Notes: generated by a model not told the origin, from the letters alone. DNA of 64,000 nt from Brevundimonas goettingensis (GCF_017487405.1 NZ_CP062222.1:186001-250000), one strand, 5' to 3'; shown: positions 18,132 through 27,513, counted from the stretch's first letter. Program-made: numbers and translations.

Positions 18132-18911
18132 ATGACCAAGAATCTGACGCAGGCCCTCGCTTCCGGCGCCCTGCACGACGCCATCGCCGACATCGCCGAA
18201 GAAGCCGCGGCGGTGATCCTGCCCTACTGGCGCTCCGGCGTGAGCGTCTCGACCAAGTCCGACGACAGCCCCGTCACCCTGGCCGATCAGCAGGCCGAGG
18301 CCCTGATCCTGGAGCGGCTGAACGCCCTCTACCCCGGCGTCCAGACGGTGGCGGAAGAGGCCGTGGCGGCCGACGGCGCGCCCGAGGCCGCGGCCCAGCG
18401 CTTCTGGCTGATCGACCCGCTGGACGGCACCAAGGGCTTCATCTCCGGCAAGGAGAGCTTCACCGTCAACATCGCCCTGATCGAGGACGGCGCCCCCGTC
18501 GCCGGGGTGGTCTCGGCGCCCGCGACCGGGATCAGCTGGCGTCTGGGCCCCGACGGCGCCCAGCGCCGCCGCTTCGGCGAGGCCTGGACCGCGATCAAGG
18601 TGCGCAACCGGCCGGAGGAGGGGATCGCCCTCCTGAGCCACAGCGTCACCGATGAGGAGGCCGCCCGTCTGGCCGCCCGCCACGGCTGCACCCAGTGGCA
18701 GGGCACGGATTCCTCGCTGAAATTCTGCCTGATCGCCGAGGGCCGCTTCGACGCCTATCCGCGCACCGGCCCGACCCACGAATGGGACACCGCCGCCGGC
18801 CAGGCGGTGCTCGAAGCCGCCGGCGGCCGCGTCCTCGGCCCCGACGGCCAGCGCCTCGCCTACGGCAAGCCGGGCTTCAAGAACGGGGCGTTCGTGGCGG
18901 TGGGGGGGTAA
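18132..18911 (+). CDS. cysQ: 3'(2'),5'-bisphosphate nucleotidase CysQ
   Basis: A 259-residue member of the inositol monophosphatase superfamily. The metal-binding motifs are SDDSPVTLADQQAE near residue 44, the EE pair near 75, WLIDPLDGTKGF near 95 and GPTHEWDTAAGQAVLEAAGG near 215. CysQ hydrolyses PAP, a by-product of sulfate assimilation, to AMP. Thr-Leu-Ala-Asp and Lys-Gly-Phe after the DG motif favour CysQ over IMPase. It stands alone, divergent from chpT. Confidence 0.93.
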   Translation: MTKNLTQALASGALHDAIADIAEEAAAVILPYWRSGVSVSTKSDDSPVTLADQQAEALILERLNALYPGVQTVAEEAVAADGAPEAAAQRFWLIDPLDGTKGFISGKESFTVNIALIEDGAPVAGVVSAPATGISWRLGPDGAQRRRFGEAWTAIKVRNRPEEGIALLSHSVTDEEAARLAARHGCTQWQGTDSSLKFCLIAEGRFDAYPRTGPTHEWDTAAGQAVLEAAGGRVLGPDGQRLAYGKPGFKNGAFVAVGG

Positions 18912-19064
18912 GGGGGCGCCCCTCGAGCCCCCGTCAGTCCTGGCGACAAGCGCTGCGCCCGTGACCGAGCGTACGTCCCCAAATCGGACGGTCAGACTGT
19001 CCGGTAGGGGGGTGAAGCGGACGTTGCTGCTCACCCTCGCTGATTTCGCAGGAAAGCCATCAAT

Positions 19065-20180
19065 TCAGCGCGTCCGGGTCGCGTCCATACGGTCGCCGTT
19101 AACGAACAGGGTCACCGATTGTCCATCGCCCGCGAACTCGGCCTGAACATCGAGCCCCGGGGCGAAGAAGCGGGCCGGCGAACTGGCTTTGAGAGGGAGT
19201 TGTCCGCCGCCGGGAACGGTCACGGTCAGACCGCCGTCCCTGGCTTCGAACTCGACGGGAAGTGCTCCGCCGACGAGAAAGCGTCTAGCGTGAGCGGACA
19301 GTTGCGAAGGCGACAGGTCCACGGCCACCGGGAAGGTGAGCGGCGACTGGCGAGGAAGCAGGAACGGCAGGGCTTCGCCCATGACCGCCGGGTAGTAGGT
19401 GATATGATAGGCGCCCGCGAAGATTTTGGTCCGAACCCTGTCGCCCCGGCTTCCAAGGGCCTCGAACAGCGCCCGGCCGCCCTCGACCATATAGTCGTCC
19501 TCGCGTTCGCCGTAGGCGATGAAAACCCGGCGATCCAGGCCGGCGGCAGCATTCCGCAGTCGGTCGACGACCGAGGGATCAGCCCATACCGATGGGCTGG
19601 CGATCAGGTAGCCGCTGAAGGCGGTCGGTTGATCCGCCAGGATATTGGCCGTGAAAACGCCTCCCAGAGAATGACCAAACAGCACTGAGCGCTGGGGATC
19701 GACCGGATAGCGCGCCTCGATGAACGGCCGCAGCTCCTCGGTCAGGAATCTGGCGAACAGCGACGACCGGCCGCCCTGCGCCATGCTTCCGTCCTGTGGA
19801 TGGACCGGGCGTGGCAGCAGGTCCTGTTCACGACTGTTTCGCCGGCCCTGAGGATAGCCGATCGTGACGATATAGGCGGGGAGCATCGCGCCGCCCCCGC
19901 CCAATAGCGATCCGGCAGGTCCGGCCACACCCCATCCGCCGTCAAGCGCATAGACGACCGCCGCCTTCTGGCCGGGAAATAAAGGCCCACGGAACGGCGG
20001 CGTAACCTCGATCCGGTAGTCTCGGTCCATCAGGTCCGAGTGAATCAACAGCTGCACCGCATTGGCCTGGACCGCCGGTGTCTCGCTGATGAGGGTGACC
20101 TCAGGAGCCCGAGCACTCGCCGCCCCACAGCTCAGGATCATAACCCCGCACAAGGACGGCACAGAAACAGAAGCGCGCAC
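19065..20180 (-). CDS. secreted alpha/beta hydrolase (enterochelin esterase-like)
   Basis: A 371-residue protein. The N-terminus (MRASVSVPSLCGVMILSCGAASA) reads as a signal peptide. The nucleophile elbow is GHSLGGVF near residue 167 in an esterase-D/Fes-type fold (QRSVLFGHSLGG), and a candidate catalytic His lies in AGAYHITYYPAVMGEALPF. The C-terminal 70 residues are Gly/Pro-rich and may form a small extra domain. Such enzymes hydrolyse esters, including siderophore esters, but no iron uptake gene is close. A 14 bp direct repeat sits just upstream. Confidence 0.82.
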   Translation of the reverse strand: MRASVSVPSLCGVMILSCGAASARAPEVTLISETPAVQANAVQLLIHSDLMDRDYRIEVTPPFRGPLFPGQKAAVVYALDGGWGVAGPAGSLLGGGGAMLPAYIVTIGYPQGRRNSREQDLLPRPVHPQDGSMAQGGRSSLFARFLTEELRPFIEARYPVDPQRSVLFGHSLGGVFTANILADQPTAFSGYLIASPSVWADPSVVDRLRNAAAGLDRRVFIAYGEREDDYMVEGGRALFEALGSRGDRVRTKIFAGAYHITYYPAVMGEALPFLLPRQSPLTFPVAVDLSPSQLSAHARRFLVGGALPVEFEARDGGLTVTVPGGGQLPLKASSPARFFAPGLDVQAEFAGDGQSVTLFVNGDRMDATRTR

Positions 20181-20194
20181 ATCCTCTCCAGTTC

Positions 20195-20230
20195 ACGTTT
20201 GTAGACTTATACGATTACGTGTGTAAACTT
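20195..20230. promoter_or_regulatory. 14 bp direct repeat upstream of the esterase gene
   Basis: ACGTTTGTAGACTT at 20195-20208 and ACGTGTGTAAACTT at 20217-20230 match at 12 of 14 bases and are spaced 22 bp start to start, two helical turns. They lie 15-50 bp upstream of the esterase ATG in a locally AT-rich stretch, the place of an operator. Confidence 0.5.
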
Positions 20231-20271
20231 CAGTGTCAACCGTCGTTTGCGATCGCGTCCCGGGGAGAGAG

Positions 20272-20439
20272 ATGCAGCCATCGAAAAGGAAGCGCGGGGC
20301 TTGGTCGTCGTTTGGCGCCCTCGGCGAAACGGCCGGGATACTCGGCCTGGCCGTGTTGGCTGTTGTTCAGGGAGTCGGCGCCGCTTGGGGCATCATCGCA
20401 GGCATGATTGAGATGTTTCGCCTCATGCTGGGACTGTGA
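20272..20439 (+). CDS. small membrane protein, unknown
   Basis: A 55-residue ORF from ATG at 20272, preceded by the strong purine run GGGGAGAGAG. A basic head (MQPSKRKRGAW) precedes a long hydrophobic stretch (LGLAVLAVVQGVGAAWGIIA) and a second short one, the pattern of an inner-membrane protein with positive-inside topology. It diverges from the esterase gene and shares its control region. It is not recognised as a member of any family. The good ribosome binding site is the main reason to believe it. Confidence 0.5.
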   Translation: MQPSKRKRGAWSSFGALGETAGILGLAVLAVVQGVGAAWGIIAGMIEMFRLMLGL

Positions 20440-20818
20440 TGCTCAAGGTCCGCAACGAGTCGTCTTGAGACATCGGCGCACCACGGGAAACCAGACAACA
20501 GACGCGCCGGGCGCCTTGAGATGCGCATCGCCTGCGGCCCGAAACCAATGCCGATCAGAGCCTTGCGGAAATCTCACCCGGATCGGGCCAGCGCTGTTCG
20601 GCGCGGGTGTAGACTGGGTCTCCCGCCACCTTGGATCTGTCCGTCCCATGAACACCCGATGCACGCATCCGTACTCTGGAGTGCAAAGCGTCTTCCGGAA
20701 ACGACTGGAGAGATATTGAGCCCGTTCAGGGCATTGTCAGCCTGAGCTGACACCCCGCTTCCGAATTGCACCTTTTGCACTCGGTTTTTTCGGAGCCTCC
20801 GACGGCCCTCCCGCCGCC
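20440..20818. other. non-coding gap
   Basis: No convincing gene. The short frames here have atypical composition. One clear inverted repeat, TGTCAGC-CTGA-GCTGACA at 20735-20752, has a 7 bp stem and no T run. GC content is lower than in flanking genes. Confidence 0.5.
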
Positions 20819-22060
20819 TCAGGCCGTCAGGCGGACCGCCAGCAGGGAGCGGGCGCGGGCGGCGAGGTCGGGAAGGCCGTGGTCGTGGGCGACCTCGGCG
20901 GCTTCCAGCAGGGCCAGACCCGAGGCGCTGGCGTCCGAGCCGGTCAGCAGGGCGCGGGCGCGGGCGATGCGGGCCATGGCGATCTGGTCGACGGCCCAGT
21001 CCAGCTCGGACGGGTTGCTGGCCAGGCGGATGCGGGCTGCGGTCTCGACGTCGGTCAGGCGCGGCACGTCGCCGGTCGAGGTCGCTGCGGCGATCTCGCC
21101 CTCGATCAGCATGTCGCGGGCCATGGCGCCCACGACCAGATGCTGGCCGGCGGTCAGGGTCTCGGCCTGGCGCAGTGCGGCCAGGGAGACGGCGCCGGGG
21201 GTGCCGCCGCGCACGATCTGGATCACGACCCAGTCCAGCGGGCTGTGGTCGGGGGTGAACTGGTCGGCGGCGGCGTCGAACATGGCCCGGCCCTGTTCGC
21301 GCGCGGCCTCGTTGTCGGCCAAGGCGCCCAGCGCGGCCATGCCGGCCCCGCACAGGGTCAGGGCCCGGGCGCGGGTCAGGGGGCGATAGTCGGGCGAGGC
21401 GCTCTCGACCAGACGCAGCAGTTCGCGCCCGGCCTGGTCCAGCAGGTTGGGATCGCGGCGGTCGACCCCGACCTCCAGCGCCAGGGCGGCGCGGTCCATG
21501 CGGATCTCGTCGAGGTTGCCGGCCCGGGTGCGGTCCATCTCGTGGATGGCGGCGTCCAGCAGGGCGGCGGCGGCCATCAGCCCCTTGCCGTCGGCCTCGA
21601 ACCGGGCCTGACGCATGCGGATGCGGGCGTGGGCGGCGGAGATCAGGGCGACGGTGGCGGGCCGGCAGTCGCGCGTCCCCGGTACGGCCTCGGCGGCCAT
21701 GTCCAGCACCTCGCGACCGCCCGACAGGTCGAAGCGGAGCAGCAGGGTCAGGGCCTTCTCGACGGCGGCCCGGGCGATCTCTTCGGGGCTGCGGGCCTGA
21801 CGGGCGGCGTCCAGGGTCGCGCCCAGGGCCTTCCTGATGCTGTCGGCCGAGCCGGTGCGGCGCGCGTGCTCGCGCCACAGGGCCGCACCGCGCAGCCAGG
21901 CGGGATGGGGTTTGGCGCAGGACACCCGGCCCGCATCGGTGCATAGCTGACGGGCCTCGACGGCCAGCAGATCGACGCCGATCAGCTCCAGCCAGCTCAG
22001 GTCCTCGCTCTCGCGCGCCTGGGCGAACAGCCGTCTCAGATCTCTTCCGAACTCGAACAT
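20819..22060 (-). CDS. alpha-helical repeat protein, unknown function
   Basis: A 413-residue protein from ATG at 22060 (MFEFGRDLRRLFAQ). It is almost entirely helical, Ala/Leu/Arg-rich, with repeated segments of about 35-40 residues that look like degenerate TPR units (for example LLEAAEVAHDHGLPDLAARA). No signal peptide, membrane helix or catalytic motif is visible. Proteins of this look serve as scaffolds or regulatory partners. Longer in-frame extension upstream is very Arg/Pro-rich and is rejected. It follows a 121-residue secreted protein on the same strand, 133 bp away. Confidence 0.65.
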   Translation of the reverse strand: MFEFGRDLRRLFAQARESEDLSWLELIGVDLLAVEARQLCTDAGRVSCAKPHPAWLRGAALWREHARRTGSADSIRKALGATLDAARQARSPEEIARAAVEKALTLLLRFDLSGGREVLDMAAEAVPGTRDCRPATVALISAAHARIRMRQARFEADGKGLMAAAALLDAAIHEMDRTRAGNLDEIRMDRAALALEVGVDRRDPNLLDQAGRELLRLVESASPDYRPLTRARALTLCGAGMAALGALADNEAAREQGRAMFDAAADQFTPDHSPLDWVVIQIVRGGTPGAVSLAALRQAETLTAGQHLVVGAMARDMLIEGEIAAATSTGDVPRLTDVETAARIRLASNPSELDWAVDQIAMARIARARALLTGSDASASGLALLEAAEVAHDHGLPDLAARARSLLAVRLTA

Positions 22061-22193
22061 GCGCCTCGTCAGCCTCTCGGTCGTCCCGCTTCGGGACCGC
22101 GGGGGCGGTCCTGAGGGGCTCCACGCAAACGCAGGGCCGGTTCGGCGGTTCAGCTCAGCTTTGTGGGGATAAGCCGGGTCCGCCATCGGGTGA

Positions 22194-22559
22194 TCACCCC
22201 AGGTCGGGCGTTCGGGCCCGGCAGCGTTGCAACGCCGCCTTCGCGTCGGCGTCGCCGGCGTTGAGCTGCTGCACCGCCCGGATGCGGGCGCGGTTCTGGT
22301 CGGCGTCGGCGACGTTGGCGTCCCGGTTCGAGGCCTGGGCGGCCTGGGTCGCGGCCAGCGACCAGTAGAGGGCCGAGTCCGACAGGGCCTTGCCCTCCGC
22401 CGTCTCTCCACCCTCGAGCTCGGACGCCGCCTGGGTCACCCCCGCGCAGCGGACCGTCTCGTCATAGGAGATGAGCGCCGGCGCCGGCGCGGTCTGCGCC
22501 ACAGTGCTCATGGAAGCTGCGGTCAGGGCGGCCAGAAGGCCGGCGATGGTCGCGGTCAT
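22194..22559 (-). CDS. small secreted protein, unknown
   Basis: A 121-residue protein starting at ATG 22559 with a signal peptide (MTATIAGLLAALTAASMS ending near AQTAPA). The mature part is helical with two Cys (one in VRCAGVT, one in LQRCRAR) that could form a disulfide in the periplasm. Its layout resembles short Caulobacterales periplasmic proteins of unknown role. It is on the same strand as the helical-repeat gene and may be cotranscribed. Confidence 0.6.
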   Translation of the reverse strand: MTATIAGLLAALTAASMSTVAQTAPAPALISYDETVRCAGVTQAASELEGGETAEGKALSDSALYWSLAATQAAQASNRDANVADADQNRARIRAVQQLNAGDADAKAALQRCRARTPDLG

Positions 22560-22748
22560 TACGTCCTCCACGACGCTTGCGCCGTTTCGAAGCGTCAGAG
22601 AAGCATGAGCACAAGGCAGAAGGAAGGCCCATCGGGCTTAACCCGAAGTCCTTCGCGGGGAACCCTGAGGATTACCCGGTCTCCCAACATCGCCGAAGCC
22701 GTAACCCGCTTCCCCGGCTTCGGTTCCCGCCAGACGTCCCGGGGGTCT

Positions 22749-24002
22749 TCAGCCCCTGATCCGCCGCGGAAGGCGCGCCTGGGCGTTATAGACTCGCTGA
22801 TCGGTGGGATCGGCCTCCAGGGCGCGGGCGACGAAACCCTGCGCCAGCTCGAACTGCCGGGTCCGCTCGGCATCGTCCGTCGCATCGCGGCCTCGCCGGG
22901 TGGCCAGATCCGCCATCAGGATCAGGCCTTCGACATCGTCGGCCTGAAGGTCGAGCGCGTGGGTCAGGGCGGTCTCGGCCGCGGCCTCGTCCCCCCACCG
23001 CATCTCCGCGCGGCCCACGGCGACCAGCGCCAGCGGATCGTCGGGGAAGCGGGCCGCGGCCGCCCGCAGCGTCGCCAGAAGGGCGGGGCCGTCGGTCGCC
23101 TCGGGGTTCCACGACCGGGCGTTGATCGCGGGCAGGATGACCGTATCGGCCGCGGGCGACAGGGTCGTCACCGTGATGACCGGGCGAATGGGCGGTATGT
23201 CGAGCGTGGCGTAGGTGAGGCGGTTCCGGACGTGGGCGCGAAGCTGGGCCGTCAGCTGATCCGGCGTCATGCCGAAGATCGCCTGCCAGGCGGCGACGGG
23301 GTCCTGGCCGCCATTGACCGCCGTGACGTAGCTGGACAGGCTTCTGATCCGGGCCGGATCGGCGAGCAGCCAATGCGTCAATGCCCAGGACTGGGCGTAG
23401 TACATGCCCATCTGCTGCTGGCCGGCGACACCGAGCGAGCCGTCGGCGCGCAGGACGACGTCCATCGGCAGCCAGCGCTGCTGCGCCAGGGCTTGCAGGC
23501 GTCCGGCGTTCGGCAGGCCGAACGACGCCGCGCCGGACTCGCTCACGGTCGCGGTGGCGAAGAACTCGGCGAAGCCCTCGCGGAACCACCCCGGATAGGG
23601 GACGTCGCCGGCCCGGGCCATGACGTGGTGGCTGTATTCGTGCAGCAGGATGTCGTCGCTTTCGCCCCGGATCAGAACGGCGAAGACGTCGGTCGAGCTG
23701 CTGGAGTAGTAGCCGGCGATCCCGGGCGGCAGGCCCGGCACGGCGACGCGTAGCGCCCGCCCGTCACCGACCAGATAGACCGGAAGCCGACGCGCCTCGG
23801 CCCGCGCGCCGCCCATGCGGGCGGTCAGCAGGGAGTCGAACCGCTCGAGCTTGGCCGTATAGTCTCGCAGCGCCCGCTCCGAGCCGTCGCTGTAGACGAC
23901 GAAATGCTCGCTCTGGGCCCGCCGCCATTCGGCGAGGGCGGAGGCCGGCGTCACGGCGACGAGCGCGGCGGCGAACAGCAGGCGTTGGATGGCTGGCGAC
24001 AA
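22749..24002 (-). CDS. secreted gluzincin-like protein, paralog 1 (short)
   Basis: A 417-residue protein, shortest of four paralogs here. It has a signal peptide ending at SALA, then the family hallmark AEWRRAQSEHFVVYSDGSE. The zinc motif is H121-E122-x-x-H125 (LLHEYSHHVM), with the third ligand probably E142 (GWFREGFAEFF). A middle region (MTPDQLTAQLRAHV) and TPR-like helices follow. The C-terminus stops at VYNAQARLPRRIRG, about 90 residues earlier than the others, losing the last TPR unit that contains the YPN.NDLAT motif. It lies 89 bp downstream of prfC on the same strand. Likely a periplasmic metalloprotease or a TPR-carrying adaptor. Confidence 0.78.
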   Translation of the reverse strand: MSPAIQRLLFAAALVAVTPASALAEWRRAQSEHFVVYSDGSERALRDYTAKLERFDSLLTARMGGARAEARRLPVYLVGDGRALRVAVPGLPPGIAGYYSSSSTDVFAVLIRGESDDILLHEYSHHVMARAGDVPYPGWFREGFAEFFATATVSESGAASFGLPNAGRLQALAQQRWLPMDVVLRADGSLGVAGQQQMGMYYAQSWALTHWLLADPARIRSLSSYVTAVNGGQDPVAAWQAIFGMTPDQLTAQLRAHVRNRLTYATLDIPPIRPVITVTTLSPAADTVILPAINARSWNPEATDGPALLATLRAAAARFPDDPLALVAVGRAEMRWGDEAAAETALTHALDLQADDVEGLILMADLATRRGRDATDDAERTRQFELAQGFVARALEADPTDQRVYNAQARLPRRIRG

Positions 24003-24091
24003 GATGCATATCCCCCGAGAGGCCCCACCCTAAACTCGATTTGCCGCGAGCGGTCCACCGTTCGTTGAACGGCTTGCAACCTGCGCGCCCG

Positions 24092-25723
24092 TCAGCCGCG
24101 TTCCTTGGTCTTGGTGAAGGCCACCTTGGGGAAGCGCTCCATCACATAGCCGGTCTCCCAGCTCGACTTGGCCAGGAAGACCGGGGCCTGGTCGATGTCG
24201 CGGGCCATCTGGCTGCGGTACTTGGAGCTGAAGTCCTCGATGTCGGCGTCTGTTCCGTCCACCCACCGCGCCTCGGCATAGGGGCTGGGCTCGAAGATGA
24301 CCTCCAGGCCGTACTCCTCGCCCAGCCGGTCGGCCATGACCTCGAACTGCAGCTGGCCCACGGCGCCGACGATGAAGTCCGCGCCCAGCTCGGGGCGGAA
24401 CAGCTGGGTCACGCCCTCTTCGGCCAGGCCGTCCAGCGCCTTCTTCAGGTGCTTGGCCTTGAGCGGATCCTTGACCCGGACCCGCTGCAGGATCTCGGGC
24501 GCGAAGTTGGGCAGGCCGGCGAAGCGGACCAGGCCGCTCTCCGACAGGCTGTCGCCGACGCGCAGGACGCCGTGGTTGGGGATGCCGATGACGTCGCCGG
24601 CGAAGGCGTCCTCGGCCAGTTCGCGGTCCGAGGCGAAGAACATGATGGGGGCGTTCACCGAAAGCTGCTTGCCGGTGTTCTGGACCTTCAGCTTCATGCC
24701 GCGCTTGAAGCTGCCCGAAGCCATGCGGAACATGGCGATGCGGTCGCGGTGGTTGGGGTCCATGTTCGCCTGGACCTTGAAGACAAAGCCGCTGACCTCG
24801 GTCGCGCCCGGCTCGACCGTGACGTCGACGGGGGCGGGGGCGTTGCGGGTCTCGGGCGGGGCCGCCTTCTGGGCCTTCATGGTCTTGGGCGGCGGAGCCC
24901 AGTCGCCGATGGCTTTCAGCAGTTCGTCGATGCCGAAGTGGCGCAGGGCCGAGCCCCACAGGATCGGCGTCATATGGCCTTCGAGGAACGACTGGTGGTT
25001 GAAGGCCGGATAGCCGCCCTCGACCAGTTCGGCGGCCTCGCGCAGCTCGGTCAGCTCGCCGGCCTCGAAATGCTGCGAGGCGGCGTCGATATGCAGAGCC
25101 TCGGGGTGGCCCGCGTCCTCGACCGCGCCGGGGATCTTGCGGGCATAGGGCTGGAAGTTCCCGGTCCCGACCTCGATCATGCCGCGCAGCCGGTTCCCGC
25201 TCTGGGCCGGCCACCAGATCGGGGCCGGATCGAGCTGAAGCTGGGACGCGATCTGGTCCAGCAGCTCCATCGGATCCAGGGCCTCGCGGTCCAGCTTGTT
25301 GATGAAGGTGATGATCGGAATGTCGCGCAGGCGGCAGACCTCGAACAGCTTCAGCGTCTGCGGCTCGATCCCCTTGGCGGCGTCCAGCACCATGATGGCG
25401 CAGTCGGCGGCGGTCAGGGTGCGATAGGTGTCTTCCGAGAAGTCCTCGTGCCCGGGGGTGTCGAGCAGGTTGAACATCTTGCCGTCGTGCTCGAACGTCA
25501 TGACCGAGGCGCTGACCGAGATGCCGCGCTCCTTCTCGATCTTCATCCAGTCGGACTGGGTGCGCCGGTTCTCGCCGCGCGCCCTGACCGCGCCGGCCGC
25601 GCGGATGGCCCCGCCGGCCAGCAGGATATGCTCGGTCAAGGTGGTCTTGCCGGCGTCCGGGTGGGCGATGATGGCGAAGGTCCGGCGGCGCGCCGCTTCT
25701 TCAGGCAGGGTCAGTTTGGACAT
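24092..25723 (-). CDS. prfC: peptide chain release factor 3
   Basis: A 543-residue translational GTPase. G1 is AHPDAGKTT (residues 20-28), switch I lies near RTQSDWMKIEKERGISV, G3 is DTPGHEDFSEDT and G4 is INKLDREALDP. The C-terminal domains carry the RF3-specific segment FAPEILQRVRVKDPLKAKHL. RF3 recycles RF1 and RF2 from the ribosome after termination. It sits between two members of the metalloprotease array, only 12 bp after paralog 2, so it is probably in the same transcript; a housekeeping gene inside an expanded family is unusual. Confidence 0.97.
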   Translation of the reverse strand: MSKLTLPEEAARRRTFAIIAHPDAGKTTLTEHILLAGGAIRAAGAVRARGENRRTQSDWMKIEKERGISVSASVMTFEHDGKMFNLLDTPGHEDFSEDTYRTLTAADCAIMVLDAAKGIEPQTLKLFEVCRLRDIPIITFINKLDREALDPMELLDQIASQLQLDPAPIWWPAQSGNRLRGMIEVGTGNFQPYARKIPGAVEDAGHPEALHIDAASQHFEAGELTELREAAELVEGGYPAFNHQSFLEGHMTPILWGSALRHFGIDELLKAIGDWAPPPKTMKAQKAAPPETRNAPAPVDVTVEPGATEVSGFVFKVQANMDPNHRDRIAMFRMASGSFKRGMKLKVQNTGKQLSVNAPIMFFASDRELAEDAFAGDVIGIPNHGVLRVGDSLSESGLVRFAGLPNFAPEILQRVRVKDPLKAKHLKKALDGLAEEGVTQLFRPELGADFIVGAVGQLQFEVMADRLGEEYGLEVIFEPSPYAEARWVDGTDADIEDFSSKYRSQMARDIDQAPVFLAKSSWETGYVMERFPKVAFTKTKERG

Positions 25724-25735
25724 GGTCGCGGGGCA

Positions 25736-27289
25736 CTAGCCCGCATCGTCTTCCGGGGCAACGGCGGCGGCGTCTTCGTCGTCAGCGACAGGCGGCGCGG
25801 TTTCGCCCGTCGCCTCGCCGTCCGGCCTCAGGCTTTCCAGTTTCTGGCGCGCCCTGGCTGCATTGGCGCCGCCGTGCGGATCGCTGGCCAGCGGCAACAG
25901 CAGGGCGATCGCCGTCTCGTTCTGACCCGCGCGGCTGAAGGCCTCGGCGGCCTCCCAGCGCACGCCCCCCACCTGGGGCGCCAGTTCGACGGCCAGGCTC
26001 CAGGTCGCCAGATCATTGGCGTTCGGATAGTCGGCGGCCCCGCGCCGGCTGCGGCCCAGGGCCATATAGATACGGTAGTCGTTCGGAGCGGCGGCCATGG
26101 CGCGGGCGAGGAAGGCGCGGGCCTGACGGTTCATCCGGTCGCGGGTCTCGCCATCGCCGGCCGCGGCCGCCTCCGCCGCCGCCGTCAGCCGCAGTCGGGC
26201 CAGCCAGCGCAGGGCCTCGACGTCGGCGGGATCGGCGGCCAGCACGGCGTTCAGCGCCGTCTCTGCCGCGGCGGGCGTGCCCCAGGCGACCTCGGCCTTG
26301 GCCAGGGTCATATTGGCGAGCCGATCCGTCGGCCAGCGCGCCTGGGCCGCCTTAGTGCGCGCGAAGACCGCCGGGCCGTCGTCGCCGCGCTGGGCGTAGT
26401 TCAGCCGGATCGACAGGGGGAACAGGATTTCGGCGGAGGGCGGCAGGGTCTCCATGCGGATCGCGACGTCGTCCATCGCCGGGGTCGGATAGACGGCGTA
26501 AGGCATGGAGCCGGCGCGATAGCGGCGGATCGCCTGCTCCAACTGGTCCGGTGAAACGCCGAAGGCGGGCTGGACCGCCTCCATCGGCGACGCGCCTTCC
26601 GACACCGCCTTCAGATAGGTCTCCAGCTGATGGCGGCGGCCGTCGTCGCTGATCAGATAGTGGGTCAAGAGCCAGGCCTCGGCATAGAAGGCGGCCATCT
26701 GCTGCGGATTGCCGTTCAGGGCGCGGCGGGTCAGCAGCCGGTCCAGCGGCAGCCATGGCAGGCTGTTCATCGTCGCCACCCGCCCGTCGTCGCGATAGCC
26801 GACGCGGGTCTCGCGGTCGTCGATCCGCGCGGTCATGTAGAACTCCGCCACCCCCTCGCTGAACCAGGCCGGCATGGCGACCGGGAAGTTCTGGCGCATC
26901 ACATGGTGGGTGTATTCGTGCAGCAGGACCTTGATGTCGCTACGCCGGTCCAGGGCGGCGTAGATGTCGTGCTCGGTCGAGGAATACCAGCCGCCGACGT
27001 TGCGCGGCACGTTCGGATAGATGGCCTCCATCCCGCCGCGGCCCGAGACCATGAAGATGGTCAGCCGTCGGGCGGGTGGGGCGTCGGACAGGCCGAAGGG
27101 CGCGCGGACCAGGCGGTCGAACCGGTGCAGCAGCTGCACCTGATCGCGCAACTCCCGCTCCGATCCCTCGCTGTAAACGATGAACCGGTCGGTTTCCGCC
27201 TTGCGCCATTCGGCATGGGCGGGCGCGGCGCCCAGCACCGACAGGAGGAACAGCAGGGCCAGCGACAGACGGCGGGTCAGGACGGACAT
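25736..27289 (-). CDS. secreted gluzincin-like protein, paralog 2
   Basis: A 517-residue protein with signal peptide (cleavage near PAHA), the shared AEWRKAETDRFIVYSEGSE start, zinc motif H124-E125-x-x-H128 (LLHEYTHHVM) and candidate third ligand E145 (AWFSEGVAEFY). Residues 300-480 contain TPR-like units, including the family tract DYPNANDLATWSLAVELAPQ and LLPLASDPHGG. It overlaps nothing and runs 12 bp into prfC. Function unknown. The conserved HExxH with an EG.AE motif after it argues that it is an active peptidase, not a fossil. Confidence 0.82.
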   Translation of the reverse strand: MSVLTRRLSLALLFLLSVLGAAPAHAEWRKAETDRFIVYSEGSERELRDQVQLLHRFDRLVRAPFGLSDAPPARRLTIFMVSGRGGMEAIYPNVPRNVGGWYSSTEHDIYAALDRRSDIKVLLHEYTHHVMRQNFPVAMPAWFSEGVAEFYMTARIDDRETRVGYRDDGRVATMNSLPWLPLDRLLTRRALNGNPQQMAAFYAEAWLLTHYLISDDGRRHQLETYLKAVSEGASPMEAVQPAFGVSPDQLEQAIRRYRAGSMPYAVYPTPAMDDVAIRMETLPPSAEILFPLSIRLNYAQRGDDGPAVFARTKAAQARWPTDRLANMTLAKAEVAWGTPAAAETALNAVLAADPADVEALRWLARLRLTAAAEAAAAGDGETRDRMNRQARAFLARAMAAAPNDYRIYMALGRSRRGAADYPNANDLATWSLAVELAPQVGGVRWEAAEAFSRAGQNETAIALLLPLASDPHGGANAARARQKLESLRPDGEATGETAPPVADDEDAAAVAPEDDAG

Positions 27290-27384
27290 GACAACCTTTC
27301 GGGGAGACGGCTCAGGCGTAAATGCTCAATCGCACAGCGTCATGAAGGTTTTCGCGAGGGCCGGGTCGCCGTTCGGCGCAGCCC

Positions 27385-27403
27385 TATCGACGAACTGTCG
27401 ATA
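27385..27403. promoter_or_regulatory. operator-like palindrome
   Basis: TATCGAC-GAACT-GTCGATA is a perfect inverted repeat with 7 bp arms and a 5 bp spacer. It lies about 100 bp upstream of paralog 2 and about 110 bp upstream of the 51-residue gene on the other strand, so a regulator could control both. Confidence 0.45.
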
Positions 27404-27415
27404 AAATCCGCAAAG

Positions 27416-27438
27416 ACCCCTCGCCAACAGGGGTTTTT
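27416..27438 (+). terminator. terminator-like hairpin
   Basis: ACCCCT / AGGGGT with a 7-base loop is followed by TTTTT on the plus strand. No plus-strand gene ends close to it, so it may be a leader attenuator of the following small gene or a chance structure. Confidence 0.4.
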
Positions 27439-27513
27439 GGAGTCATTCTCCCCGCCAGCACGAGACGTTTCCGGCCACGCAGTCGGGCGCCGCGCGGGAA
27501 AAAGGAAACGACC

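Noticed and set aside
20443..20719. Short frames of 70-100 residues in the gap after the small membrane gene
   Set aside because: Unusual composition and no ribosome binding site; not supported as genes.
24041..26554. 837-residue plus-strand frame
   Set aside because: Antisense to prfC and paralog 2; no plausible start site or domain.
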